DNA of 37,320 bases from DATNFP01 sp035606335 (GTDB taxonomy: Bacteria > Bacteroidota > Bacteroidia > Chitinophagales > Chitinophagaceae), in NCBI GenBank assembly GCA_035606335.1, contig DATNFP010000007.1, positions 1 through 37,320 on the forward strand. The letters run 5' to 3'. The notes under the pieces were generated by a model that made no database searches, had not been told where the DNA came from, and was given only the letters and a program-made list of their open reading frames with translations. The position numbers were made by a program, and so were the translations under genes. Below, in pieces: positions 8,355-15,571 of the stretch. Each line of letters begins with the position of its first letter. The stretch's first letter is position 1.

Positions 8355-8897
8355 TTATTTTACTATAGGTTCTTTTGCATCCAAATGCTCTATAAACCTT
8401 GGAAAAACAATATGAAGCCAGGGAGTAAATTCTTCTGGATTTTTTTGCATTGCATCCAATATGGTCTCCTTAGCAATAAATTTGTAATTGCTCACTTCAT
8501 TTGGATTTATCTTAATGGGGCCATTATAATGACCCAAGAATATGTGATCAAATTCGTTTTCAATAAGCTCATTACTCACTTCACATTTGTAGCGAAAAGT
8601 AAATAGTGGCTTCAATTCACAATCAAACCCCATTTCTTCCTGCAATCTTCTATGAGCCGCTACTAATGTATCCTCTAACGGTTTTGGATGTGAGCAACAT
8701 GTATTGCTCCACAAACCTCCCGAATGATATTTCGAATTAACTCTTTGCTGAATCAATAACTCATTTTTGTCATTTAATATAAATATTGAAAACGCGCGAT
8801 GTAATATACCCTGGGTATGCGCTTCCATTTTATCCATAGTTCCCAATGATTCGTCATTTTCATTTACCAGAATTATCTTATCAGCATTTAGGATCAT
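8355..8897 (-). CDS. idi: Isopentenyl-diphosphate delta-isomerase, type 1
   Basis: Interconverts isopentenyl and dimethylallyl diphosphate, the activated C5 units for isoprenoids such as menaquinone side chains and carotenoids. The 180-residue length is that of bacterial type 1 enzymes. Visible motifs are the SNTCCSHP block (catalytic Cys at 67 or 68), the Nudix-type helix RRLQEEMGF at 83-91 and ENEFDHIF at 113-120 with the catalytic Glu. The GxLHRAFS stretch near residue 30 binds metal/substrate in the family. The ATG is fixed by a TAACTTTG promoter box only four bases upstream. No other isoprenoid gene is adjacent. Confidence 0.96.
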   Translation of the reverse strand: MILNADKIILVNENDESLGTMDKMEAHTQGILHRAFSIFILNDKNELLIQQRVNSKYHSGGLWSNTCCSHPKPLEDTLVAAHRRLQEEMGFDCELKPLFTFRYKCEVSNELIENEFDHIFLGHYNGPIKINPNEVSNYKFIAKETILDAMQKNPEEFTPWLHIVFPRFIEHLDAKEPIVK

Positions 8898-8901
8898 GAA
8901 A

Positions 8902-8909
8902 CAAAGTTA
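8902..8909 (-). promoter_or_regulatory. -7 promoter element of idi
   Basis: A perfect TAnnTTTG box (TAACTTTG on the minus strand) ends four bases before the idi ATG. No convincing -33 TTTG is visible. If used, the idi message would begin at or within a few bases of the start codon. Confidence 0.5.
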
Positions 8910-9072
8910 ATTAAGGATGATATTGATATTTTTGCGTTGTAAAATGAATAATCAAGAATTAAAACACAATACTATTCGGCTATAAACATTTATGAAGGTA
9001 TTATGTTTGCCAAATATAATAATTTAGCTCTCTCAAAATTTATACTACTTGGGCTGCCTTATAGACTTAATT

Positions 9073-9094
9073 TCCGTAACTAATTAGTTAGGAA
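9073..9094. repeat. Operator-like palindrome upstream of the Omp85-type gene
   Basis: A perfect 14-base palindrome TAACTAATTAGTTA (9077-9090) is extended by TTCC and GGAA arms, with one unpaired G at 9076. It lies about 165 bases before the gene start and could bind a dimeric regulator or fold as an RNA hairpin. Confidence 0.55.
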
Positions 9095-9258
9095 TAAATT
9101 GCAGTTATTTTTTTGTGATTTTTTTAGCAGATAATATTTAACCTTTGGCCCCCGATACCGTCATAAGTAAGCCCCTTTTTAGCAAACAATAATTTTTTAT
9201 CAATCTATAAGTTGGCACAGAAATAGTTAACCATATCAAAGAAAATAAAAAATCGGAA

Positions 9259-10524
9259 TTGAGATTTATTTCCAAAATATCTTTGGTATTTGCTACCCTA
9301 TTTTCCTCATTGGCAGGCTATGCTCAGGTTAGACATGCCATCCCGGTTCCTTTGAATCTCGAAGATTCTATTAGAAATGCAAGATCTCAAAAGCGATACG
9401 ACGTAAATAATCAGCTTGATCTGATAGATGTAGCGAGGGCGTTTATCAGAAGAGGTACGCCCAAACGGGTAGATACATCTTTACAGACATCAACTAAAGT
9501 ACGAATATCGGCTTTGCCAGCAGCAGGCTATACCTTGCAGACGGGTTTTGCAATAATAGGTGTAGCCAATGCGGTTTTCCATACAAGTAAAGAAGCCAAT
9601 GAAAATGTATCAAGTATCGTGACGAACGTGACCTATAGCCAATACAAGCAGATTATTTTCCCCATTCAGGGCAATATATGGACAAAAGACAATAAATATA
9701 ATATAGTTAGTGACTGGCGGTATCTTAAATTCCCTTCTCTCACTTATGGATTAGGTGGCTATACTAGTTTGACAGATGGGTACTCGATAGATTATTCAGC
9801 ACTTAGGATACATCAATCTTTACTGAAGCGAATGATCCCAGATATTTATGCTGGCTTAGGTTATGATTTTGATTATTTCTGGAACATAAAGGAACTCGAT
9901 CCTCCGGCAGGGAAGGAGACTGACTTTGAACGATACGGTTTGCAAAAAACAGAGACAGCATCAGGAGTAACAGTTAACTTTTTGTTTGATGACAGAAAAA
10001 ACTCTGTTAATGCGGATAGTGGCGAATATGCCAGCATAACATACAGACCCAACTTTACATTTTTAGGCAGCGATGCCAATTGGCAGTCATTGATATTTGA
10101 CCTTAGAAAATACATCAGGCTACCGGCAGGTACTGAAAACGTTTTGGCCTTCTGGAGCTATGATTGGTTTACACTTGGTGGCAACCCGCCATACTTGCTT
10201 TTACCAAGCACAGGAGGCGACCCTTATACAAATACAGGAAGAGGATATATACAGGGAAGATACAGAGGCAGAAATATGCTATATCTGGAAGGTGAGTATC
10301 GCTTTCAGATAACAAACAATGGATTGCTGGGTGGGGTGGTATTTGCAAATGCTGAGTCGTTTACCGAGCAGGCGTCTAACAATTTCGAAGTCATATCTCC
10401 TGGCTATGGCGCCGGGTTAAGAATAAAATTGAACAAATTTTCAAGGACCAACGTTGCGGTTGACTATGGTTTTGGTGTAGGTGGTTCCAGAGGATTTTTT
10501 GTAAACCTTGGTGAGGTATTTTGA
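9259..10524 (+). CDS. BamA/TamA (Omp85) family outer-membrane barrel without POTRA domains
   Basis: The 421-residue protein starts with a good signal peptide (cleavage after GYAQ, residue 23). A short region of about 80 residues precedes the barrel, too little for normal POTRA domains, which are 70-80 residues each and usually several. The rest is the bacterial surface antigen (D15) barrel: a strand rich in alternating residues, NFLFDDRKNSVNADSGEYASI (the usual DxRdn...pxxG element), and GRGYIQGRYRGRNMLYLEGEYRF, which carries the RGY/RGF signature of strand 6 and the following strands. Omp85 proteins insert or translocate outer-membrane proteins or lipoproteins; POTRA-less forms in Bacteroidota have no assigned role. 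The start is a TTG at 9259; an in-frame stop lies upstream at 9208 and no ATG or GTG gives a full signal peptide. Confidence 0.85.
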   Translation: MRFISKISLVFATLFSSLAGYAQVRHAIPVPLNLEDSIRNARSQKRYDVNNQLDLIDVARAFIRRGTPKRVDTSLQTSTKVRISALPAAGYTLQTGFAIIGVANAVFHTSKEANENVSSIVTNVTYSQYKQIIFPIQGNIWTKDNKYNIVSDWRYLKFPSLTYGLGGYTSLTDGYSIDYSALRIHQSLLKRMIPDIYAGLGYDFDYFWNIKELDPPAGKETDFERYGLQKTETASGVTVNFLFDDRKNSVNADSGEYASITYRPNFTFLGSDANWQSLIFDLRKYIRLPAGTENVLAFWSYDWFTLGGNPPYLLLPSTGGDPYTNTGRGYIQGRYRGRNMLYLEGEYRFQITNNGLLGGVVFANAESFTEQASNNFEVISPGYGAGLRIKLNKFSRTNVAVDYGFGVGGSRGFFVNLGEVF

Positions 10525-10526
10525 TA

Positions 10527-11576
10527 CTAATATTTGTTAGTGATCTTTCTTTTTAATTTAAAGCGTTTAGCGACAGATATGCGGAAATTACCGGAATTAA
10601 CTTGCTGCCATCTATGTTTGTCAAAACAATTGCTTTCTGTAATTAAACCCATATAGTGAATACCTGCAAAATATTCATTAGAATTGTATCCTATAGCAAA
10701 GTGTAAGGAAGCATTGAATTCCGGCCCAAAACTTCCATCTGTTGTGCTCAATAGCGTGTTTGATAACGTTGTATAGTTAAGCCCAAATCCGCCATATAGT
10801 GAGGCGGTTGCAAAATAGCGATGTTTATAAACGTATGTATAAGCATATCCGCCATTAACAGTTATGCTATTGATACTTGTTTGATTGTAAGGATTGCGAT
10901 TAAAGAAGCTAGGGTATTTTATATCGTTTGGCAAAAAAGCAGAATCAGCGGTTATTCTAATATGGCTAATGCCTCCGCCAGCAATAAATGATCCGGCACT
11001 TTTTTTCTGATATTCATCCTGGACATATGCTGCACGATATGAAAAACGCTTATAGTTAAAATTGTATTGGAAAATTGCTGTAATCTCATTTGTATGTATA
11101 TCAGGTCTTATCCTGTAATCATTGCCAATCTGTTGCCCGTTTAGTGCCGATGCCGGATCTACGAGGTAAAACCCACGATAGAACTGTGTATAAAAATCTA
11201 TAAGAAATTTATGAAGGTAAAGGTGTAATTGCAGATCCTCATAATGTGTACGACCGTATTTAGCTGTATCATTATTGAAAATGGGAAATGCATATCCGAT
11301 GTTCAGACCAATGAATTTGTAATTAAACCCTACTCCTATATTTTTTTGAGTGTATGGCCTATAGTTAACATGCATATCGTATCTATTGTCTATTATCTTA
11401 AAGGTGTTATATTTATTAGACCCATAAATGCGCACAACGAGGTTTTTGTAAAAATTTCTTATGTAATTGGTATCGAGTGGAGATGGAGGCAGCTTTATAA
11501 TTTGTCCCTTTGCAATTAATGGGAAAATCAGGTTAATACTGATCATTAATAAAATAATTCCAATTCTGCGAGTCAT
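10527..11576 (-). CDS. DUF4421 family outer-membrane protein
   Basis: The 349-residue product has a signal peptide (hydrophobic residues 5-22, cleavage near AKGQ) and matches the DUF4421 family: SPLDTNYIRNF followed by LVVRIYGSNKYNTFKI, then NYRPYTQKNIGVGFNYKFIGLNIGYAFP and a series of alternating amphipathic strands that suggest an outer-membrane barrel. The family is confined largely to Bacteroidota and has no known function. It ends two bases from the convergent Omp85-type gene, and the gltX terminator lies immediately upstream, so it needs its own promoter; no TAnnTTTG box is visible in the 66-base gap. Confidence 0.82.
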   Translation of the reverse strand: MTRRIGIILLMISINLIFPLIAKGQIIKLPPSPLDTNYIRNFYKNLVVRIYGSNKYNTFKIIDNRYDMHVNYRPYTQKNIGVGFNYKFIGLNIGYAFPIFNNDTAKYGRTHYEDLQLHLYLHKFLIDFYTQFYRGFYLVDPASALNGQQIGNDYRIRPDIHTNEITAIFQYNFNYKRFSYRAAYVQDEYQKKSAGSFIAGGGISHIRITADSAFLPNDIKYPSFFNRNPYNQTSINSITVNGGYAYTYVYKHRYFATASLYGGFGLNYTTLSNTLLSTTDGSFGPEFNASLHFAIGYNSNEYFAGIHYMGLITESNCFDKHRWQQVNSGNFRISVAKRFKLKRKITNKY

Positions 11577-11588
11577 GCTACTTCATAT

Positions 11589-11626
11589 AAAAAACAAAGC
11601 CAGCAACTATTTGCCGGCTTTGTTTT
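11589..11626 (-). terminator. Intrinsic terminator of gltX
   Basis: An 11-bp perfect stem (AAAACAAAGCC with GGCTTTGTTTT) extended by a GCA/TGC pairing after one mismatch. On the minus strand it ends in six T just after the gltX stop codon. Confidence 0.8.
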
Positions 11627-11642
11627 AGATTTCGCAGCAAGT

Positions 11643-13166
11643 TTATAACTGAGACAATATTCTGTTTATTCTTTCGGTCGTTTCTTTTTTCCCTATTATT
11701 TCTGCAATGAGGAACACACCAGGCCCATATTTCCCACCAACCAACATGATACGCAATGGCAGGAGAGCATCACCTTTTTTTAGCCCCTGTTGCAGTAAAA
11801 GGTCATTAAAACGTTGTTCTAAAGTTGCGTGTGTCCATTCGGTAATGCTATCAAGATCTTTTACCCACGTTTCGAAAAATGTCTTTTTCTGTTCGTTCCA
11901 TTTGTCTTTTATTGCTGCAAGATCTATGTTTTCAGGAGCGATAAAAAAGAAGCTTCCCTGGCTCCAGAAATCTGATAGCAATGTGCACCTATCTTTAATA
12001 GCAGTGACTATCTGTGAGAGATATTTGTCATCGGTTGTTACTCCCTTTTCCTCTATAAATGGCTTTGCATAAGCAACTAATGTGTCTGTATCCTTATGCT
12101 GTATATATTGATGATTGAACCATTTTGCTTTTTCGTAATCAAATTTTGCTCCGCTCTTATGTACCCGTTCAATTGAGAATTTTTTTATCAGTTCCTCTAT
12201 CGAAAATATTTCCTGGCCTGTGCCATCGTTCCAACCAAGCAAAGCCAGCATATTGACAAAGGCATCAGGCAAAAATCCTATCTCACGAAAGCCATGGGTA
12301 GTTTCATTTGTTTTTGGGTCTGTCCAGTCCATGGCAAATACCGGGAACCCTAAGCGGTCGCCATCACGTTTGCTGAGCTTACCGTTTCCGTCCGGCTTAA
12401 GTATCAATGGCAAATGAGCCCATTGTGGCATTTGATCTTTCCATCCAAGGTATTCCCAAAGCAACAAGTGTACCGGTGCGCTGGGCAGCCACTCTTCTCC
12501 ACGAAAAGAATGGGTTATTTTCATGAGATAATCATCTACCACCACTGCAAGATGATAGGTAGGGAACCCGTCGGCTTTTAGCAGCACCTTATCATCCACA
12601 ATATTTGTATCAAATGAAATTTCGCCACGTATCATGTCTGTAAACTTCACAGTCATGTTTTGGGGCATTTTTATCCTGACCACATAAGGTGTATTCTTAT
12701 TTAAAAGCGATACTACTTCCTCAGGCCGCAAGGACAGGGAATTACGCATATGTGTTCTTGTCTGGTGGTCATACTGTGGGTTGGGGTTCTCATCCGATCT
12801 TAGATCATGACGCATTTTTTCTAATTCCTCAGTAGTATCAAAAGCATAATATGCGTACCCGGCATCAATGAGCTTTTGGGCATATTCATAATATAGATGC
12901 TTTCGTTCGCTCTGCCTGTAAGGGCCATAAGCGCCACCTTTTTCGGGACTTTCGTCAGGCTCTAAGTCGCACCACTTCAGACAATTCACGATATATTCTT
13001 CTGCGCCTTCTACAAACCGGTTCTGATCAGTATCTTCTATACGCAATACAAAATCCCCACCATGCTGGCGGGCAAAAAGATAATTATATAATACAGTGCG
13101 TACCCCACCCAGATGCAGTCCACCCGTAGGGCTTGGGGCAAAACGTACTCTAACTTTGTCACTCAT
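11643..13166 (-). CDS. gltX: Glutamate-tRNA ligase
   Basis: Class I aminoacyl-tRNA synthetase that charges tRNA-Glu, and in organisms without glutaminyl-tRNA synthetase also tRNA-Gln for later amidation. The 507-residue protein has the HIGH-type motif as GGLHLGGVRT (His18-Gly21), the LRIEDTDQNR block at 41-50, and the KMSKS-type loop as KLSKRDGD (263-270), followed by the helical anticodon-binding domain. The length agrees with bacterial GltX. The start is supported by a promoter box 7 bases upstream. A strong terminator follows the gene, so it appears to be transcribed alone. Confidence 0.97.
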   Translation of the reverse strand: MSDKVRVRFAPSPTGGLHLGGVRTVLYNYLFARQHGGDFVLRIEDTDQNRFVEGAEEYIVNCLKWCDLEPDESPEKGGAYGPYRQSERKHLYYEYAQKLIDAGYAYYAFDTTEELEKMRHDLRSDENPNPQYDHQTRTHMRNSLSLRPEEVVSLLNKNTPYVVRIKMPQNMTVKFTDMIRGEISFDTNIVDDKVLLKADGFPTYHLAVVVDDYLMKITHSFRGEEWLPSAPVHLLLWEYLGWKDQMPQWAHLPLILKPDGNGKLSKRDGDRLGFPVFAMDWTDPKTNETTHGFREIGFLPDAFVNMLALLGWNDGTGQEIFSIEELIKKFSIERVHKSGAKFDYEKAKWFNHQYIQHKDTDTLVAYAKPFIEEKGVTTDDKYLSQIVTAIKDRCTLLSDFWSQGSFFFIAPENIDLAAIKDKWNEQKKTFFETWVKDLDSITEWTHATLEQRFNDLLLQQGLKKGDALLPLRIMLVGGKYGPGVFLIAEIIGKKETTERINRILSQL

Positions 13167-13173
13167 AAGGCTG

Positions 13174-13204
13174 CAAAGTTAGCAGTAAACCTGTACTATG
13201 GAAA
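13174..13204 (-). promoter_or_regulatory. Bacteroidota-type promoter of gltX
   Basis: On the minus strand TAACTTTG (13181-13174) matches TAnnTTTG perfectly and is preceded, after exactly 19 bases, by TTTC (consensus TTTG). It lies 7 bases before the gltX ATG, so the leader would be almost absent. Confidence 0.6.
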
Positions 13205-13206
13205 TA

Positions 13207-13238
13207 ATAAAGCTGCCCCAGATATGAAACAGCTTTAT
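13207..13238 (-). terminator. Probable terminator of the first PorT-like gene
   Basis: A perfect 9-bp inverted repeat (ATAAAGCTG with CAGCTTTAT) with a 14-base loop lies 19 bases past the stop codon. On the minus strand it is followed by TATTTCC, a weak T-rich tail. It overlaps the edge of the gltX promoter. Confidence 0.45.
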
Positions 13239-13257
13239 AAAAGAAACGTCAATTTGT

Positions 13258-13971
13258 TTAGTAGCCGAATAAATATCCTACTGAGAATGTGAATCCCCAG
13301 TTACGGATGTAATTATTAGCGTCTCCTCCTGGTTCAACATTTACGAGCCCCTGTCCATAATTGGCACGTACCAGCAAGCCCATAGGGAATATGTATCCTG
13401 CGTTAATATTAAGTCCCATGTCCAATGCCTTTATATCATCTATGTTTGCATTGTTACCTATTCGTAAATTGTTATCGGTAGAGGTTTCTGCGGTTGTTAC
13501 TTCGCCACTATTTCTTCTTACTGTAGTAATATTATCTGTAGTTGCCCTGCCGCCAAGAGCAAAGCCGAGGTAGGGACCAGCTCCGGCAAAAAACCGACCG
13601 TATTTAGGATCCCCAAATTTGAATTGAAAATTCACAGGAATTTCCAGATAATCTATTCTGTAGTCAAATTTTTGTTCATTGGTGGTTGTTACACCAAATG
13701 CAGATGTAGTAGTTTGACTAAAATCTTCGTGTGCACCTTTCATGGTATAAAATAGTCCCGGCTGGATGGAAAACATGCTATTGAATCCTATATCTACTAT
13801 ACCGCCTATTTTTAAGCCCGGCCTTACACCATTAGAACCGTGTTCACCGCCTGACATAGTTGATAAATTGGAGAGATTCAATCCTAATTCAGGCCCACCT
13901 GTGATCCATTGCGCTTGTGCCGCGCCGGTAATAAAAATACCTGCAATGAGTAATGAGACAATCTTTTTCAT
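13258..13971 (-). CDS. PorT-like small outer-membrane beta-barrel protein
   Basis: A 237-residue protein with a clear signal peptide (KK near the start, cleavage after QAQ, residue 21) and the outer-membrane beta-barrel pattern of the PorT/OMP_b-brl_2 family: GPELGLNLSNLS, then LKIGGIVDIGFNSMFSIQPGLFYTMKGA, YLEIPVNFQFKFG, RFFAGAGPYLGFALGG, and a final strand ending in an aromatic residue (SVGYLFGY). Such proteins are abundant in Bacteroidota and usually of unknown role. The gene at 14805-15506 encodes a shorter relative with the same order of strand motifs, so these look like a duplicated pair now separated by a repeat-rich spacer. Confidence 0.85.
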   Translation of the reverse strand: MKKIVSLLIAGIFITGAAQAQWITGGPELGLNLSNLSTMSGGEHGSNGVRPGLKIGGIVDIGFNSMFSIQPGLFYTMKGAHEDFSQTTTSAFGVTTTNEQKFDYRIDYLEIPVNFQFKFGDPKYGRFFAGAGPYLGFALGGRATTDNITTVRRNSGEVTTAETSTDNNLRIGNNANIDDIKALDMGLNINAGYIFPMGLLVRANYGQGLVNVEPGGDANNYIRNWGFTFSVGYLFGY

Positions 13972-14367
13972 GGTTTTGTGTTTTGATTTTATATCGTAGG
14001 AAAAGAAATATGCCAGTAAGGTTATAAAACGTTAAATAAATACTAAATAGAAAAATATTTATATCGAACTGATTGGGTTTAATGCAATTCCCCATTTTTT
14101 ATGAAAATGTCTAATTGGGGAATTTTGGGCGGCATTGTCGCTTAAAGTGCTTGCCTGTAGCGGGCTTTGTTTTTTTGAAAGGATAAAATGTATTGCCCAT
14201 TCATTTCCCATTCATACCTCAATGAAGGACAGAGAACAGAAAGAGAGCGAGTGTCTTATTTTGAAATAGAGATCTCAAATCTGATGTTTTCATCGTGATA
14301 GCTTTTATCACAAAGTTTATATTGAAAATTGAGATGGTGAAATTGAGTTTTAATGGTTATCGTATTT

Positions 14368-14386
14368 CTGTATAGTGGTTATACAG
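14368..14386. repeat. Short hairpin CTGTATA/TATACAG
   Basis: A perfect 7-bp inverted repeat around a 5-base loop, followed by TTTTG on the plus strand. It is in a gene-free spacer, so it may be part of a dispersed element rather than a terminator. Confidence 0.45.
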
Positions 14387-14442
14387 TTTTGGGATAATGA
14401 TAAAACAATTCGACAATTTGATAATTAGGCAATTTGCCAGGC

Positions 14443-14547
14443 TGAGTGCATAGGTTCAGGAGATACTTCACTGCGTTCAGTATGACAATTTCGATTACGC
14501 TTAGTGCATGGATCCTGGAGATACTTCACTCCGTTCAGTATGATAAT
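14443..14547. repeat. Two tandem copies of the HTERSEVS-type dispersed repeat
   Basis: Two 47-base units, 14443-14489 and 14501-14547, repeat with a period of 58 bases and about 40 of 47 positions identical. Their core, ATACTTCACT then G or C, then CGTTCAGTAT, is an imperfect palindrome. Translated on the minus strand it gives HTERSEVS, a string often seen in falsely predicted small proteins of Bacteroidota because this extragenic repeat is widespread. I saw no other copy in the window. Confidence 0.75.
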
Positions 14548-14575
14548 AATTGTTGGGCTTTTTTGTGTTTTATTA

Positions 14576-14755
14576 TTAAGTTGCTTGCTTACTCCTGAAT
14601 ATATTGACGATATATAAGACCATTGCCAATAACAGCACACAGATAGCAGCTACCAGGAGCGCATGTCTGCCTGGCCAGTGCATTTCTTTACAGAGAACTG
14701 TTATTAACACAAGGATGCAACCGATTGCAATCAGCAGATAAGTGGCCTTTTTCAT
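14576..14755 (-). CDS. 59-residue two-helix membrane protein with a GldL-like HWPG motif
   Basis: A complete small gene with ATG at 14755 and TAA at 14576. It starts MKKATYLLIAIG. Residues 5-22 and 33-50 form two hydrophobic helices joined by CKEMHWPGRHA, and it ends NIFRSKQAT. The K-x-x-H-W-P-G loop between two helices is what one sees between the first transmembrane helices of GldL, the T9SS motor protein, but the cytoplasmic part of GldL is absent and no gldK, gldM or gldN is nearby. It lies 49 bases after the PorT-like gene on the same strand and is probably co-transcribed. The even hydrophobic pattern and good start argue for a real gene. Its function is unknown. Confidence 0.72.
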   Translation of the reverse strand: MKKATYLLIAIGCILVLITVLCKEMHWPGRHALLVAAICVLLLAMVLYIVNIFRSKQAT

Positions 14756-14804
14756 ATAGGAAAGCTGTATCAGTTAATAAATCTACATAAAAGTTGAAGA
14801 TCAT

Positions 14805-15506
14805 TTACTCGCCTTCGCTTTTCTTATCTTTTTTCCGTGGAATAAAATATCCTGCTGATACACCAAAGCCCCAGGTTTTTTCAGTCACAAAATCATTATT
14901 GGAAGCATTATTAAAGCCATAATCCAGATATCCGCTGAAAATAAGACCTGATGCTAATTCATATCCAATTTTTGCGTTGATGCCAATATCAAAACCATTA
15001 TAGGCTCCATTTGATCCTATTTGTAATTTTTCAGTACCGGAAGCCTGGTCAAACAGCACGCCACTACCCCAGGTATTGTAACTATACTTATCTTTTGCAC
15101 TTATCGCATATGCGAAGTAAATGCCTAATCCAACAAAGAAACGGTGACCTCCTGCCTTCCCGGTTTTAAACAATACATCTATTGGCAATTGCAGGTAAGT
15201 AGTAGAAAGTGTTTCATTTGTCTTCGACATAGTATCATTAGCATAGGTGATCGTAGTTGCACTTTTAGCCCCCTTTAATGCAAAGTATAATCCCGCTTGA
15301 GCATACATATGGTCGCTCATATCTATATCCAACATACAGCCTATTTTCCCTCCTGTTTTCATTGTTGGTACTATATTTTCAAATTGGCCGGCAGTAAACC
15401 TCATTGAATTTAGCCCGATTCCTAATTCCGGTGCAAACCGGAGCTGTGCCTGAACATTAGCAAATAATACTACGATAGATAAAATAAGCAGGAAGAATTT
15501 TCTCAT
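14805..15506 (-). CDS. PorT-like small outer-membrane beta-barrel protein (second copy)
   Basis: The 233-residue product has a signal peptide (hydrophobic residues 4-18, cleavage after VQAQ, residue 21) and the same motif order as the protein at 13258-13971: APELGIGLNSM, TGGKIGCMLDIDMSDHMYAQAGLYFALKGA, YLQLPIDVLFKTG, RFFVGLGIYFAYAIS, a GFDIGINAKIGYEL strand and a final GFGVSAGYFIP strand. Unlike that protein it has a charged tail, RKKDKKSEGE, after the last strand, which is unusual for an outer-membrane barrel, where the last residue is normally aromatic. It sits 65 bases after the class IV aminotransferase and 49 bases before the HWPG micro-gene on the same strand. Confidence 0.84.
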   Translation of the reverse strand: MRKFFLLILSIVVLFANVQAQLRFAPELGIGLNSMRFTAGQFENIVPTMKTGGKIGCMLDIDMSDHMYAQAGLYFALKGAKSATTITYANDTMSKTNETLSTTYLQLPIDVLFKTGKAGGHRFFVGLGIYFAYAISAKDKYSYNTWGSGVLFDQASGTEKLQIGSNGAYNGFDIGINAKIGYELASGLIFSGYLDYGFNNASNNDFVTEKTWGFGVSAGYFIPRKKDKKSEGE

Positions 15507-15571
15507 TGCAATGGATTAAAAATTGTTGTTCAAAATAAATTAACTAATCAATACCTGCCAATTATTATTTG

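Larger units (their letters stand above)
8898..9258. other. Divergent intergenic region between idi and the Omp85-type gene
   Basis: This AT-rich 361-base spacer has no full gene. It holds the idi promoter, a second perfect TAnnTTTG box on the plus strand (TATTTTTG, 8927-8934) followed by a 13-codon open frame (8944-8985, starting MNNQELK), a palindrome at 9073-9094 and T-runs near 9110-9125. The stretch TTTTTAGCA occurs twice, near 9120 and near 9177. It may be a long leader, a small-RNA locus or the remains of a gene; nothing settles which. Confidence 0.5.
13972..14575. other. Repeat- and palindrome-rich spacer between two PorT-like genes
   Basis: No convincing gene lies here. The spacer holds an inverted repeat AATTCCCCA/TGGGGAATT (14086-14094 with 14116-14124), a duplicated CCCATTCAT near 14198-14216, a 7-bp hairpin at 14368-14386, a run of AATT-containing short repeats with GGCAATTTGCC near 14428-14438, and two tandem copies of a Bacteroidota dispersed repeat at 14443-14547. 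The apparent 71-codon minus-strand frame over 14425-14640 reads HTERSEVSPEP through the repeat and is not a gene. Confidence 0.65.

Noticed and set aside
8325..8606. 93-codon plus-strand frame
   Set aside because: It overlaps the end of the beta-helix lipoprotein and is antisense to idi, whose catalytic motifs are clear.
14102..14145. 14-codon plus-strand frame starting MKMSNWG
   Set aside because: Too short, no promoter box or conserved feature; it overlaps one arm of an inverted repeat.
14143..14177. Possible terminator before a seven-T run in the PorT-like spacer
   Set aside because: The bases before the T-run do not make a stem of more than three or four good pairs.
14425..14640. 71-codon minus-strand frame
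   Set aside because: It translates the dispersed repeat (HTERSEVSPEP) and overlaps the better 59-codon HWPG gene in another frame.
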